Origin: Sphagnum compactum
Taxonomy: Eukaryota > Bryophyta > Sphagnopsida > Sphagnales
Reading direction: 5' to 3'
NCBI GenBank assembly: GCA_965153455.1
Contig: OZ234499.1
Location: 10,226,271-10,290,270, forward strand
DNA: 64,000 nucleotides
Each line of letters starts with the position of its first letter. Position 1 is the first letter of the stretch. The position numbers and the translations under genes are program-made. Below are positions 14,152 to 26,499 of the stretch, piece after piece. The notes beneath the pieces are model-generated. The model saw only the letters and a list, made by a program, of their open reading frames with translations, made no database searches and was not told where the DNA came from.

Positions 14152-15132
14152 CAGTGTTGGCCAGATATTGAAAATTGACTTGGGTATTGACACGGTTTCG
14201 AGTACGGGTACCAAATAACCTACTTGCCAGTTCTGTTTACATGAGATACCTAGTACATAACCTACCCAGCTAGGTATAATGGTTTGTGATACTCTTGAAT
14301 ACCCAATTGGTAGGGTATCAACTCAAGGAGAATAAATATCCTACCTAGATCTGTATGTGGTCCTCAAAAAAACCTAAGTCGGTTATTTTTTCATCCAAAT
14401 TTTCATCTAATTTTAGTCATGTTCATCCCTTTTTCATCCATTTAGATCTTCATTCTTTGCGTTAAACCCTAAACATGACGTCGTCTTCCATTTGCATCTT
14501 TGTTTTCCTTTTGGCTTTTGACAACACCATTCCTTCTTTGTTAGGACAAACTTTTTTGAGCATTACTTAGATTCATAGTCACTTGTAACTTTTAGTTGTC
14601 ATTTCAATGCTTTTGCAAGCATCAATGGATTTATCAAAGTTGGATTCGAAGAGCTACTAGGAGCATGTGATTTGGTTTCAATGTTTTCTTCAACTCCCAA
14701 CGCCTTTGAAATGCCAAGCGCCAAGTTGACCTTTGCAAAAATCAAGTTAAATTTCCTTTGTAACTTGTTTGTATATTTAATGAGTCAATCACACATGTAC
14801 TAGAAAGCTATTATATTTCACCGTTCAACTTGATCTGATTACAAGTTGATGCTATTGTTCTTTTTCACTAAAAAAGAGTGCAGTCTAAAAATTGTTGCTT
14901 TTGCCATTGTTTGTAATTTGTAATAGTTAAATGAAAGTTAGGGTGTTAGAATTGAAAGACTTTTTGGGTTGAAAGGCTTGAGTTCTTTCAATCTAGTCAT
15001 TGGTGTTGGTTGAATTGTTGTAAAAGTCTCGTATCACACCCAAAACGAGATTCATAATCAAATTATTGTAGAAGCTGCCTATTTTGGAGTGAACACAGTC
15101 AAAAGCAAGATGGTAGAGATAAAAACTTTAAC

Positions 15133-17515
15133 TTGAAAGACATACATCAATATGATGATAATGTTTCTGACTTGAAAATGGGGAACTTGGTTAAGGTTTC
15201 TGGGCCAGTGGTTGGCTCAATTTCAACACCTTTTGGATCACAAGCAACAATGCTTCATAAAGTGTTGAAACACCAAACAACTTGGATGTGGAAGTTGAAA
15301 TTGCATGGGAAGTATTGAAAGTTCAACTAACCTTGAATCAGCAAGCATGGGTTCCACCACAGGTTGTTTCTACTTTGGCATTTCTTTGTGGTGAATGATG
15401 GCAAGAAGCCTAATCCTTTGACTACTCAAACCATGCGTTGTCTTGTTTGCCATTCTATTTATGAGACTTGTAGTGCTCGTAGTACCACCAAGAAATGGAA
15501 AGGTATGATTTCCTACAACCAACAACATGGCACTACTTCTATGAAAAAACACATTTTGGCAGAACATCCAACTGTTTGGCGCAAATGGAAAATTACTAAT
15601 CTAGGTCTTGCTATGGAAGAACAACAATGGGAAAAATCTAAAAAATGTTTATGGTTGGTTATGGGGCCGTCACATATCACTTTCAATCAGCAACTCCTTA
15701 TAAAAATGATGATGCATAACAATTACAATTCAAAAAGGACTTACTATTATTTGTTGCAAAAGCCTACATGCCCATTTCCATTGTGGAAAGTCAGTGGTTG
15801 TGATGCATGGTGTTGCATCAGAATCCTCAGGTTGTTTTTCTGAATTAAAAACAAATCGTTCAATTTGCCATCCCTGCATTGGTTTCTAGGTTTCTAAAAC
15901 CATGGAAGAATATGTGATTCCAACCTTGGGATCTTGTGTTATAGCAACGGCATCTTTCGACTTATGGATGTCGAAATCTGGACATGATAAATTTGCCATT
16001 GTGATTAACTTTATAAACTCACAATGGGTACCTTGCCATGTGACAATGGCATTTTTGAAGCCACTAATATAATTGGAGTTGTAATGGCAATGCAAGTTAG
16101 GGATCTTTTGGCTTCTTAAAATCTGCTAGAGAAACTGGTTGCCTATGTGAAAGATGAGGGTGGCAATTTTTCCACCTTTGCATAAGCTCTTACTTTTATT
16201 GTTAGTTATACTCCTTTAACACTTTCAGTATCTTGCCAGGGTTCTTGTTTTGGCCATGTTTTCAACAAAACATGTCAATATGCTTGCAATGATACTAATG
16301 TTTGTGTTGGTTTTTGTGAGGTTAGTTTGAAGGGGACACAATCTACGCTACAGAAAACAATCACCTGGACAAAGAAGTTTGACAAAGGATGTAGTGAATG
16401 GCAAAAGGCATTTGTTGATGTTGGGCTCTCCCATCAAAAGCTAAAAACACTCATGAAGACCAAGTTTGATAATAAGGTCATTCTTTTTCAGGAAACTTTG
16501 GAATATTGGAATGCCATAAATTTTTGTTTTGGGAAGTAAGAAACGCAAGACTTACAAGGTTGTGTGACATATGCACACACTTGGGCAGTTTGGAAGATGG
16601 TTGCTGAAACCATGTTTCCTATTGTGAAGCAATGTATCCTCAATCAAACACGAGGATGTCGGCTATTTTCTAATGCCTTGAATGTTGCACTTTTTATTAG
16701 TGTGTCTTTGCATAATGAAATTGAGCAATCTGATATTACCTCCCTCAATTTTGTGAAGGGGGATTTTGAATTTGAATTAGGGGTTTTGCGCATTTAAATG
16801 ATGGTAAAGTAATCTTTGCACCATTTCTAACATTTGCATCTACTTACATTACTACTAAGGCCCACAATACACTTGCACTAATGTTGGACACCATGGTTCA
16901 AATCTTTGGATATTTCGAAAGCATTTGTTGGAAAGGCCAAGGTTATACACATGATGGTAGAATATGACACCAAGAGTTTGATGCCATTAATTATTAATGG
17001 TTATTCTTCAATTTTTAAATCCCGATGTTAATGGCACTATTAAACCAACAATAATTGATGATGATGATGAATCCATCTTTGGGGCAGTGACCTCAAATGA
17101 AACTACTTTGCAATGGTTGTTAAGGAATGAATTATCTTTAATTTGCCATTTGTCAATGAAGCCAAAAAACATTATTTTACTTTTTATTTGGTGGAAGACC
17201 CATGAAGCCCGATTTCCCAACCTTTCTTTTGGGGCTTGACGAGTTCTTGGGATTCATGGGTCCTAGATCAAAATTGAAAGAATTTTCAGTGTTGTTGGAA
17301 TGTTGACAAGTCTGTGGTGTTGTGAGTTGGGAGTTAACAACTTGGACAAGCTTGTAATGATCATGAAGAATTGGCCAACTGACACGTGAACAAATTGCTC
17401 ACAAAAAGGGCAGTCCATTATTGAATTCAAGGTTGAAAAAATGGGTATCATTGACAAAAATGATACATTGTTGGATGCAACTAGTTATTTCAATATTGAT
17501 ATTGAGCTAGCTTAA
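15133..17515 (+). pseudogene. hAT transposase remnant (BED-like zinc finger, RNase-H-like core, C-terminal dimerisation region)
   Basis: A BED-type finger is visible at about 15433-15580: CLVCHSIYE, then TSMKKHILAEHP, giving the C-x2-C and H-x4-H pairs. After stops and frameshifts the reading continues with FDLWMSKSGHDKFAIVINF (about 15957-16020), VKDEGGNF (about 16150) and SCFGHVFNKTCQYACND (about 16240). It goes on with QKTITWTKKFDKG and KVILFQETLEYWNAINF (16350-16530). The C-terminus shows WWKTHEARFPNL (about 17190), GIHGS and ERIFSVVGMLTS (about 17250-17310), and a KNWP motif near 17370; these are hAT dimerisation-domain features. At least five disruptions separate the pieces, so no protein is made. 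It lies inside the 14152-20155 element and explains it. Confidence 0.85.
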
Positions 17516-18362
17516 TGCATATAAAAGTTGATGAGCATTTTGTTGAATTTTTTCAAGAGCAAACTTGCTTTGACTAGGAACATAATTGCATTAGCTTCAG
17601 TGGTTAGATGTAATGGTCAATTCAACTGTTTGGATCTAATTTGATCAATGGGATTATGTCCTTTTTCAATTTTTGATTTAGAGTTTTAGTAAATGTCCAA
17701 ACTTTGCACATATTTTTGAACTTACAATTTTGCATGGTGATGATGTTTTGGTAGGTTTGCAAGGATTTTTATCTTCAAAATTTGCCATATCAAACACGCG
17801 TATGGTAGCTTTAAGTTCATTGACCATTTCAGGCTAATGTGTGTTGATGTGGGATGTGTATGTGTGTTCACATGTTTAGGCAAAAAAATAATCAACTCTT
17901 ATAATAAAGTTTTGAGTTGTAAACATATTTATTAACTACAAATAAATAATTATAAACAATAAATACAATAATCTATAGAATTACATTAATTATAGTAAAA
18001 TTATTATAACTTCTGAATTAAACTCAAAAATAATAATTTTAAGTTTTAAATCATGATTAATTAAATTCCATTATAAATTGTAAAACTACTATAATTAATT
18101 AATTAATTAATTGTAGTTAGTTTACAGTAATCAGCCATTGATTACATGAATTAGTTTATATTATTTTTATAATATTTATTATTACTATTAAAATATATAT
18201 AGTAATCATTATAATATATTTTTAATATGTAATTATAAATAATAGACAAAATAATTTAGGATACCATGTTCCACCGAAGAACAAATGTGTTTAAAATTTT
18301 GTGTGATCATAACTTTTGCATATGAATTCTAATTGAAATATTTTCAACCACAAAGTAAACCC

Positions 18363-18989
18363 ATCCTTGGGTGGTAGCACTACGAACCACCTTAAGGAAT
18401 GGTTAAGTAACCAAAAACAGCCAAATCATTTTTCTGGACCCTTTTTGTTAGATGTTTTCACAATTTTAGATTATTATTTTTTCATGTTTATCAATTACAT
18501 GCTCTAATAAATGGTTTGAAGTTTATTTGGGAATTTATATATTTTTTTAAATTAAAATTTATTTGAAGATTAAAAACGACCCCTTTAAAAATCAATAGTT
18601 TCAACTTTGGAAATTCATGATTAAATCATACTTAATCAATTAATTGCCAAATAAAAACCTAAAAATAAAATGATTTCCAAATTACCTTAGGAAAAAAATC
18701 ATTAAAAATTTCACAAATCTTGTTCGAAATTTTTGCTCCTAACCAAAAAGTTCAAGGAAAAAAATAGGTGTTATGTTCTTGAAACTTTCTCTAAATGCAA
18801 TGATTAGAAACATCAAAATACAAAATATTATCAATATTATTGAGATTTCAAAATCTATGGAACCTAATAAATGTATTCCAAAAAAAAATTATAAAAATGT
18901 TCATTTAAGTGTTTCCTATGATTTTTCAAAGTTTGATGGGTCTAAGAAAATCAAGGTGTGACATTTCTAATGGTACCACCCAAGGATAG
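18363..18989. repeat. Inverted repeat pair (14 bp arms) nested in the hAT element
   Basis: ATCCTTGGGTGGTA at 18363-18376 and its exact reverse complement at 18976-18989 enclose about 600 bp of AT-rich sequence. This looks like the ends of a small DNA element, but I find no matching target duplication next to the arms, so the class is unknown. Confidence 0.5.
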
Positions 18990-20155
18990 AAGCCATGTTT
19001 CAGCCCAGACGTTTCCGAATGCCCTACAAATTTGTAGCTCTCCTCGAAACCTTTCCAATGATAGGTTGCAAGCCTATATAAAAATAAAAATGAGATGATT
19101 ATGATTATCAAAAGACTGGGAACATATGTTCGGGGAACTATTGTTGTCCCAAGGGAAGTTGGTTTTTCCCCAAAAAACAATCATGTTCCTAGGGAAAAGT
19201 AGTTTAAGCTACCTGAGGGAACAACTAAAACATTTTTTTCCCCAAAGAACAATCATGTCAAACCCGGTGTTAGATTTAATTCGTTATGCATGAAGTTATG
19301 TTTCGAGAGAAAATGAAGTTTAAAAAGATGTAGTTGCAGGAAATCAAGGATTAATTGGGTTTGAAAGATCTAAAGGTTTGTATTTTATGATTAGTGAAAG
19401 ATTGCATGTAATAATGAAAGAGTAGAAAATGGTCTTGGGTCATCAATAACCATATTACATGGAGTTACTAATTTAGTTGGGTTGGATAGATGCAAGGTTA
19501 GATTTATGTTTAGTGAGAGATTGCATGAGTGACTAAAGAGCCAAAACGGATTTTGTCATTAGATTGACATTTAAACTGTCAAATTAAAGTTATGTTTAGA
19601 AAGAGGAAGAAGTTTAGAAAGAGATTGGAAGACTTAAGGGTTGAGTTGTGGTTAGCAAATCATTGAGGTGATATCCTAATATGGAAAACATAAAAATTGA
19701 GATAAGATTGTGAAAGCTTGATATTTGATCTGACATAAGTTTTTGTATGTTGGGAAGTAAAGCAATCATATTGTATTTTTGTTTCTCATAATGAATGAAC
19801 AATGAGCATAAATTTTGTCAATGTGTGTAGTGTGTAATGTCAATGGTTGTGCTCCCATGAGACATGCTTACAATGTATGTTTGATAACCGGCATAGAAAC
19901 ATAGAATCTACCTGGTTCTCAGCAGGTGCTTGCAACACCAGGCCCTTATGCATACTAGGTGGTTCTTCTGCCCAAAAAATTAAAAAATATTGATACCCTT
20001 ATTGACCCAATACCCTAAAAGTTGATATCAGGCGGGTCTGAATTTTTATTTAATAAATCCTAATATATGATACCCTGTGTGTAAGCAAAAATTTCAAAAA
20101 TTCTAATATCCGACCCGGTGGATATTGAAAAAAAACCAATATCCGGCCAACACTG

Positions 20156-20235
20156 GTTCGAACCCACTGGTGTGCAGCTGAAAGCCTTGCCAGCCCTCTG
20201 CCACAGAGCTTGACTTGGGGTGCCAACGGCTTGTG
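20156..20235 (-). mobile_element. 5' (Pol III promoter) part of a tRNA-derived SINE split by the hAT element
   Basis: On the minus strand, an A-box-like TGGCAGAGGGCTGG (20203-20190) is followed about 38 bases later by the B-box core GGGTTCGAAC (20165-20156), a tRNA-like spacing. The right target duplication (20156-20163) lies inside this B-box, so the hAT element cut the Pol III promoter in two. The downstream half of the SINE is at about 14151-14080. The SINE family is not identified. Confidence 0.5.
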
Positions 20236-20414
20236 GGCGGGTGTGCCGTTGTGTTCAGAAAAGAAAAAAGAATAGAAAAGGGCATTGACGAATGACTTGA
20301 ATCCACTGACCAAACCTGAAATAAAAAAGGGCAGTGAGTTGAGCATCAAAATAAAAATCATATATCCTACGGACAAACAAGGGTCAATCAGACGTTTTCC
20401 TGATTCAGTCACCA

Positions 20415-20712
20415 TCCACAGTCCAGTGTGTTTTTTGCCAATTTCTTCATGGAGTCAGCATGGCAAGCATCCCATGGAGTCAAATTTTGACTTGACTGAC
20501 TAGATGTTTCCAAAGAACTCTTAGCCAGTGCATAAGAATGTGGTGACAGCGTCCCCAAAAAAACTGTTTTCTATCGTCAATTTGATGATTTTTTTACAAA
20601 GGTCATTTGAGACAGAATATTCCCTTTTCAAAAACCTGTGTCACCTTTTGGCAAATTTTCCAAAAAAAAGAAAAAAGCCCCACTCCTAATTTCTAAAGAA
20701 GAGGAGATTATT
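20415..20712 (+). repeat. Dispersed repeat, copy C
   Basis: Aligns by eye with copy B (3985-4310) over nearly its whole length. It is recognisable from the GGTGACAGCGTCC block followed by an A-run, CTGTTTTCTATCG, a CAGAATATTCCC block and ACCTTTTGGCAAA. It begins shortly to the right of the SINE half. Confidence 0.55.
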
Positions 20713-20719
20713 TGCAACT

Positions 20720-23700
20720 TCAATGGGTTTTTAAAAATCTTAAACCTCAAGTTAACTGTCTAATGCTCCTGAAATAAATTGCAGCAGTACTCTTATACTC
20801 ACTGCATTCACAACTATGGGCAAATATAATGTTAGGGTGGTTGTGGTGAAGTTTTTTTTTTGGTGGAAAAATAAACGCCGAAAGGCAACACTGGTTCATT
20901 CTTTTGGGCAAAATATCTCCTTTTTTCGAAAACATTTCGCAAAATTTCACCCTTTTGTTCTGGGAGAGATTGTCGCCCCAAGTCTACACACTGGCTACAC
21001 TTTTTAATGGTCCTGTACAAAACCATCGCCAATTAAATGCAAATCTGTTTGGGGAGACACTCCACTGTTGCTACACTACAAAATTGGGAAAACAAAGCAA
21101 ACTGGTGTGGTGTGTATTTCCTCCTCAGTCTTAATGACTCATGTTAATTTGATGGGGATACTTGAGTATCCTAGCTCTGTGCCGTATGACAGTTTCACTA
21201 CCTCATTTGATAGCTTTATGAGAGTTGGTGTATCATACCTACCTATTGAATGTCCCATGGAGTGGGCCCATTAGAGCCCATTGCTTGGAGAATTGCGACC
21301 ACACAGCATTTGTGCTTCACCTGTTATACTTTTCACAACGGAACTTGCAAAAACCCCATGGATCCAACGTAGGGAAAAAGAAAAAAAAACCAACTAAATT
21401 GAAATCTAGGATCAGGGGCAGCCTTTTTTTTCTGGCGAACTGGTGCAAAATTGCACCCAAAATAAATTTAAAGAAGATTATTCTTTTCCAGATTCTTAAT
21501 TTTTTTGGTCAAATTTGATGTCACCTTGAAAAAGAGTTCACCAGACCTAGACATGTTCCTAGTGTTATCTCTAAAGTCACCAAACCTCCAGGTTCTCACC
21601 TTGAGTTTGGCAAAAACTTAGGGCATAGTGAGCCTAGAACAAAGGAAAAAAATAGAGGGTGAAACTCGGAAATGCACCAATTTCAGTGCTTCCTCAAGTT
21701 TCACCTTGTCTTTTTTTGGTTACCCTCCCATGCGCCTTGACAGTAGGGTCATCGTCTCCTATGTGCCTTGCCAGAGTAGCAGCTTCGTCTTGACAACTAT
21801 TATGAATGAGAAATGCTTCACAAGTTGTGAGTGTGGGAACAGTTGTGAATGTGAGGTGTAGAGTTTCTGAGTGAGCAATGGCTACTATGAGTGAGAAATG
21901 CTTCAAGCTACGAGTGTGAAGGTTCAAGCTGCAAATGTGAGATGTAGAGTTTTTGAGTGAATGAGTGTGAGGGTCCTGAGTGAGTGGGTTAGGTGTACAA
22001 TTTTTGTGAGAGGTCAAAACAACAAGAGTAGTTGAAGCCCCTGAAGGCCTACTTGCACCCCCATTCACCATTGTTGTTGTGCAAGAGGAGCATCATCGTG
22101 CAAGAGGACCATTGACGAAGGGTTGTCATGCAAGAGGAGCATCGACAAAAGGAGGCTTTGCAATGTGGTCAACAATCATGCAAGTTTCATTCGCCGCAAC
22201 TTGCAACTCACCTGCTAGGTTAGGGTTAACCTTGTAAAACCATGGTCACGATAGATGGGGATGAGGTTTTCTACGATTGTGCAGAAAACTTCGCAATTTG
22301 GGAAACATTTTGGTTCTTTGTGTGGTCTTTTTCCATGTTTGTTTCATCTTTTTGCACTCTTTGTTGCAAAGTTATAATTTTGTGCAAACCTTAGTTGGAA
22401 CACAATTAGTTCAATCCCACAAAAAGGCAGTTGCTTCATACTATATTGCAAACCCTAATCTAACGCAAACCCAATGAACTTGTGTATACCCAAACCCATT
22501 CTTGGAGACATCCTTGGAAACAAAGTGTACATTGTTGCTTCCTTTCCCAAATTCCATAATACTTGCACACATTTTCACTCATTTGCCATTGACCCTGTCA
22601 GTGTTTTGGCAGCTTCGTCGAATTAAAAAACCTTGGTTTCTCATTGTGGGTGAGAGTTTTCCTTGGAACGCATTAGAGGTAGTTAAACTTAATCATAAAT
22701 TTTACCTCCAACATGTAGCCACTAGTCATACCCCCCAAAGCAATCCCTCCAAATGCGATTTGAAGGTCCAAGCAAGATAAAGTAGGCCAAATGCTCCTTC
22801 CTACTACTAAAGTAAAAGTGTCCAAAAAGTACATTTTGAAAACCTAGGCGGGAGAAAGTTCATAGGGATAGCTAGTACCTAGAAGGGGATGGGGCAAGGG
22901 GGCAAGATGTGTTGCTCATTCATTGTCTAGGAGAGGAAGGGGAAGAGGGTGTGTAGAGACCCAAAAAACCTTGTTGGTTTCAATGGTGGAACATTATAGT
23001 AATTGACAATACACCATCGCAAAATCCAAGTCAAGCATGACCAAATTGCAAGCAAAATTTATGTTCCCTCCTTTCCCTCTTCATTTTTCCCTCTAAATTT
23101 TTGTGATTATTGGTTTAAGCACGAAAGATTTTGAACAGAGTTGAAGGTGTACCTGAAAATTTTGTTGAAGAAATCAACATTTGTGTTCATTGTTCAAACT
23201 TGGAGTGTAACAATTTGTTTCAAGTACCCTTAAGCTTTTGTTTTTGTAGTGGGAAGGTGATTGGTAGTTTGTCAATGCTTGAATTGCTCTTGTGTTAGTA
23301 GACCTCAAACGTTTCATCATTTTAGAGCTTCAAAATTGGGGTTGGTTATTTGTTTCGTGTGCAACGCAAGTGGATAAATAGGACGTCTATGGTTTTACTT
23401 CCATTTTTGTTAGATTGGAGAATTGCAAATTCTTTGTCATTCTAATGCCAACGCCATTCTGGGGCAAAATTTAAAATTGCCATTGGATAAGTTGATAAGT
23501 GTAGGGTTCTTTCTAGTGGTTCCTAGGTTTAAATCAACATTGAGACTTCCTTGAATATTCCATTCTATGCCATTTTGCATGAATATTTGTTCAGATGTCA
23601 ACCATCAGCCAACATTTACATCTTGTATGAAGGTTGAACTAAGCAATTCAAAATTGGGAAATCTCTTGTTTTTGTGACCTAATATTTCTAGACTATTGTT

Positions 23701-23750
23701 GGGTTTTGTTTTGATTTGCTTAATAGGGAAAGAAGCTTCACTTTTTTAGG
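20720..23750. other. Non-coding stretch with short tandem duplications
   Basis: No gene recognised. Two copies of an ~85-bp unit start at about 21804 and 21889 (GAGAAATGCTTCA, later GTGTAGAGTTT). Three copies of a short GCAAGAGGAGCATC-like unit lie at 22080-22150. The open frames here overlap these repeats and carry no known motif. Confidence 0.4.
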
Positions 23751-23759
23751 TTTCTAATC

Positions 23760-25110
23760 ATGGCTTTTGAAGTCACTTCATTGAACCTTAAGGAACCCAT
23801 GGAGGCTTTCAACATGATTGTTTGTCCAAAAACTATCAACAAATGGCAAAGAGGGAAACTAGAGAAGGTTGGCCATACATTTGGAAAAGTGGCATGTATT
23901 ATGGATGATTTCTATAGAAATCTAAAACTGTGTATTGTTGGCATTGATATCAAAAACGATTTAGACCTTGACCTTGTTACAAATGCAAAGTTGGAGGAGG
24001 TGTTTGGGAAGATAAAATAGAATGGCTAGAAACCAAAGCCAAATGATAAATTGACAACTACAAATTGTGTTGCCTTGTTGAAGTTGTATGAAGTTTTTTA
24101 TGCCCACCCCCCTGACAAATGGGCAATATTCAACAATTTTTTTACAAGGTTGGTTGGCCCAACACAAGGGGCACAAAGTTAATTGGATCAAGTATGCATA
24201 CGATTGCACACAACTGCAGATGAAAAAGGCCATGCACCCTAATCTTGCCTTGCAAACATTATTAGCCCACAAGTCTTCAAGTTTACCAACTCATTGTTAA
24301 ATTCAACCTACAATGGTTGAAATGCTATCGATGATTATTAGGCCTCAATGCACATGGGTGGTGTAAAGGCTTCTGCCATTGTTTTCCTTCCTAATCACGT
24401 TGCATTAGTGAAAAGGTTATTGACAGAGGCCCATGGAGAGGAAGGGGAACCTCTAAGATGGCAATGTTAGGAAAAAAAACTATGGACCATGAACCCAAGG
24501 TCCAGGATTTGGTTGCCCAATTGCATGACAGGAAGTTTTCACTTTAGAAGGAGGAACAGAAATTGGTTCCTCTATAAGAAAGGTTATAGTGTTTGGAGAA
24601 AAAATTTGAAAAGAAAAAAATTGAAGTAGATGCAGCAACAAGCTTAGGTGCATGTCAGACCATTATTGATGATGTAATGTTTTCACTTTTTAAATCAATT
24701 AGTGAGCTACCATACCTTGATAAACAAATAAAAATTTAGATGATTATAGTTGGATTATTTTCCTTTAAGGTGGAAGAGGGAGAGGTAGAGCTTGAGGCAA
24801 CTACCAAGGAATTCTAGAGTTCTGAAATGGACCTTCAGCTCCTGACACATAAAGTATCAGGTAGCAAAGTATGGATTGATGGCTTGGTGCATCAAATCTT
24901 ATGTTAATCCCAATTGTGGGAAAATATTGTCGAAGGAATGGATCACAAGTGTTGGATTTAATCACATTAGGATGAAGTTCAAGAGGCCCAAGTTGGAGAT
25001 GCCCAACCCTAGATCTATAAGGTCTGCCCAATTTGACCTACAACAGAAAAAACTCCACAAGTGGTATGTTGTTCTACAATTTCCCTTGGACCAATTGAAG
25101 TTCTTATGAT
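23760..25110 (+). pseudogene. Unidentified decayed coding stretch
   Basis: An 86-codon frame starts at 23760 and is followed, across stops and frameshifts, by protein-like pieces in the same direction: LKLYEVFYAHPPDKWAIFNNF (about 24075-24140), a GGVKASAIVFLPNHVALVK stretch (about 24358-24415) and a lysine/glutamate-rich, coiled-coil-like piece (24480-24700). No domain is recognised. The pattern of short, codon-like pieces separated by disruptions suggests a dead gene or a dead transposon protein. Both are guesses. Confidence 0.3.
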
Positions 25111-25379
25111 TTAAGGTGTGTCAAATTTCGGCAAAGTAGTAGGTTTAGGTTCACTGAACAAGTACCAAGTCTAGCTTTGTGCCAGTCACTTTGGGTATTT
25201 GGTCTCATTTGTTTTGTATATGTTGCAACCAAAGTCAAGTAAAAGTGATTTTCCAACCTATACTACACATTTACACTCTACCTAGTGCCACATGTGACCT
25301 CAACCTAGAATTCTTTCTTTTCAAAGTAGAATAGTAGGTTGGTCACTCATTGACTTTTGTGGTCGTGTCATGACATCAA

Positions 25380-25990
25380 ATGATCTTCAAATAGTTGTAG
25401 TGGTTTACAAGTTGGAGAACTAGTTGTATAATTCAAGTATAGGTTATAAATCCTCCAAGTAAAATAGTAAAGGTAAAAAATATGACAAGCATTTTGTTTA
25501 CTAACCCTACTTTCTTGCAAGGAGGACTTGTTGGTCATGTAAATATTCCAAGTATTAGGTACTTATGTACAAGTAGGACATGCATTTTGGCTATTGTCCT
25601 TACTATTTTGTAAATAGAACATGAATTGGTCAAGTGAAAGTATTGGTTGTAAACTGTCTAAGTAAAATGGTAAGGGTGCAAGTAGAGTAAGAAAAGTGGT
25701 AAGGGTACGTGTAAACCTTCCAAGTAAAATGGGTAAGGGGTACAAGTAGAACATGTCTTTTCTTTAAGTAACAATTGCTTCACAATTAAATCAGTTGTAA
25801 TTCACAAGTAATTCAATTATAATGAAAATAGATTCTACACCTTTCAAGTATATGTTATAAGTAGGACAAGTATTTTGCTTGAAGTAACAACAACTGCACA
25901 ATTAATTCAATTGTATTGAAAGTAGACTTTAGACTTTCCAAGTAGATTGTAAGGTTACAAGTAGCACAAGATATTTTGCATGCACTTGAG
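25380..25990 (+). repeat. Degenerate tandem repeat rich in CAAGTA
   Basis: Variants of TCCAAGTAAAATGGTAAGGG and ACAAGTAGGACATGCATTTTG recur every 50-130 bp through this stretch. Spacing is irregular, so no single unit length can be given. No coding frame is present. Confidence 0.5.
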
Positions 25991-26499
25991 AATTTAACTT
26001 TGAGTTTCTTCTATGTGTATTGCCAAGTATTTTCATGCATAAGGTACAATTAAATTTCTAGTGAAGTAAAGAGGTTTTAGATATATGACAGACTATGTGT
26101 AGGTTTACATCAATATTTATTAAATTCTTCAAAATCAACATTTCTCTAAGTTCTAAGCACCCACTTATAAAGAGGTTTTAGATGCAAAAATAACAAAATT
26201 TCACATTGAACCAATAGGATATGTCAATTAAAAATTTGGTTACACCATCATTTTTTAATTTTTTTCCAATTGATAGAAAATCAAATTTATTTATAATCTT
26301 CCCCATACCAACATTACAAATGTGCAAATTAGTTTCATTGCCTACTATTTTCACTTGACAATATGTGGGATCAATAAAGATGTTAAACAAAACTATCAAA
26401 ACTATGCCAATTTTAACAATTTGTGGACTTTGATGTTATTGAATAAGCCTACCAATGCCTCTTGTCAAAGATTGGATGCTGCACAATGTAACCAAGAAA

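Larger units (their letters stand above)
14152..20155 (+). mobile_element. hAT DNA transposon, 6,004 bp, with decayed transposase
   Basis: The ends form a 19-bp terminal inverted repeat with one mismatch: CAGTGTTGGCCAGATATTG on the left, and on the right the reverse complement of the same sequence with G instead of A at position 12. The flanks are gttcaaac (14144-14151) and gttcgaac (20156-20163), an 8-bp target duplication with one change. The element encloses a hAT transposase pseudogene at 15133-17515 on the plus strand, so ends and coding content agree. The right part holds an AT-rich stretch (17.9-18.25 kb) and a 627-bp inverted-repeat segment (18363-18989). The decayed frame and the mutated duplication indicate an old insertion. 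Confidence 0.82.

Noticed and set aside
20883-20900. CAACACTG followed by gttcattc, like the right end of the small hAT element
   Set aside because: No left end with the same 8-mer was found nearby, so there is no second boundary.
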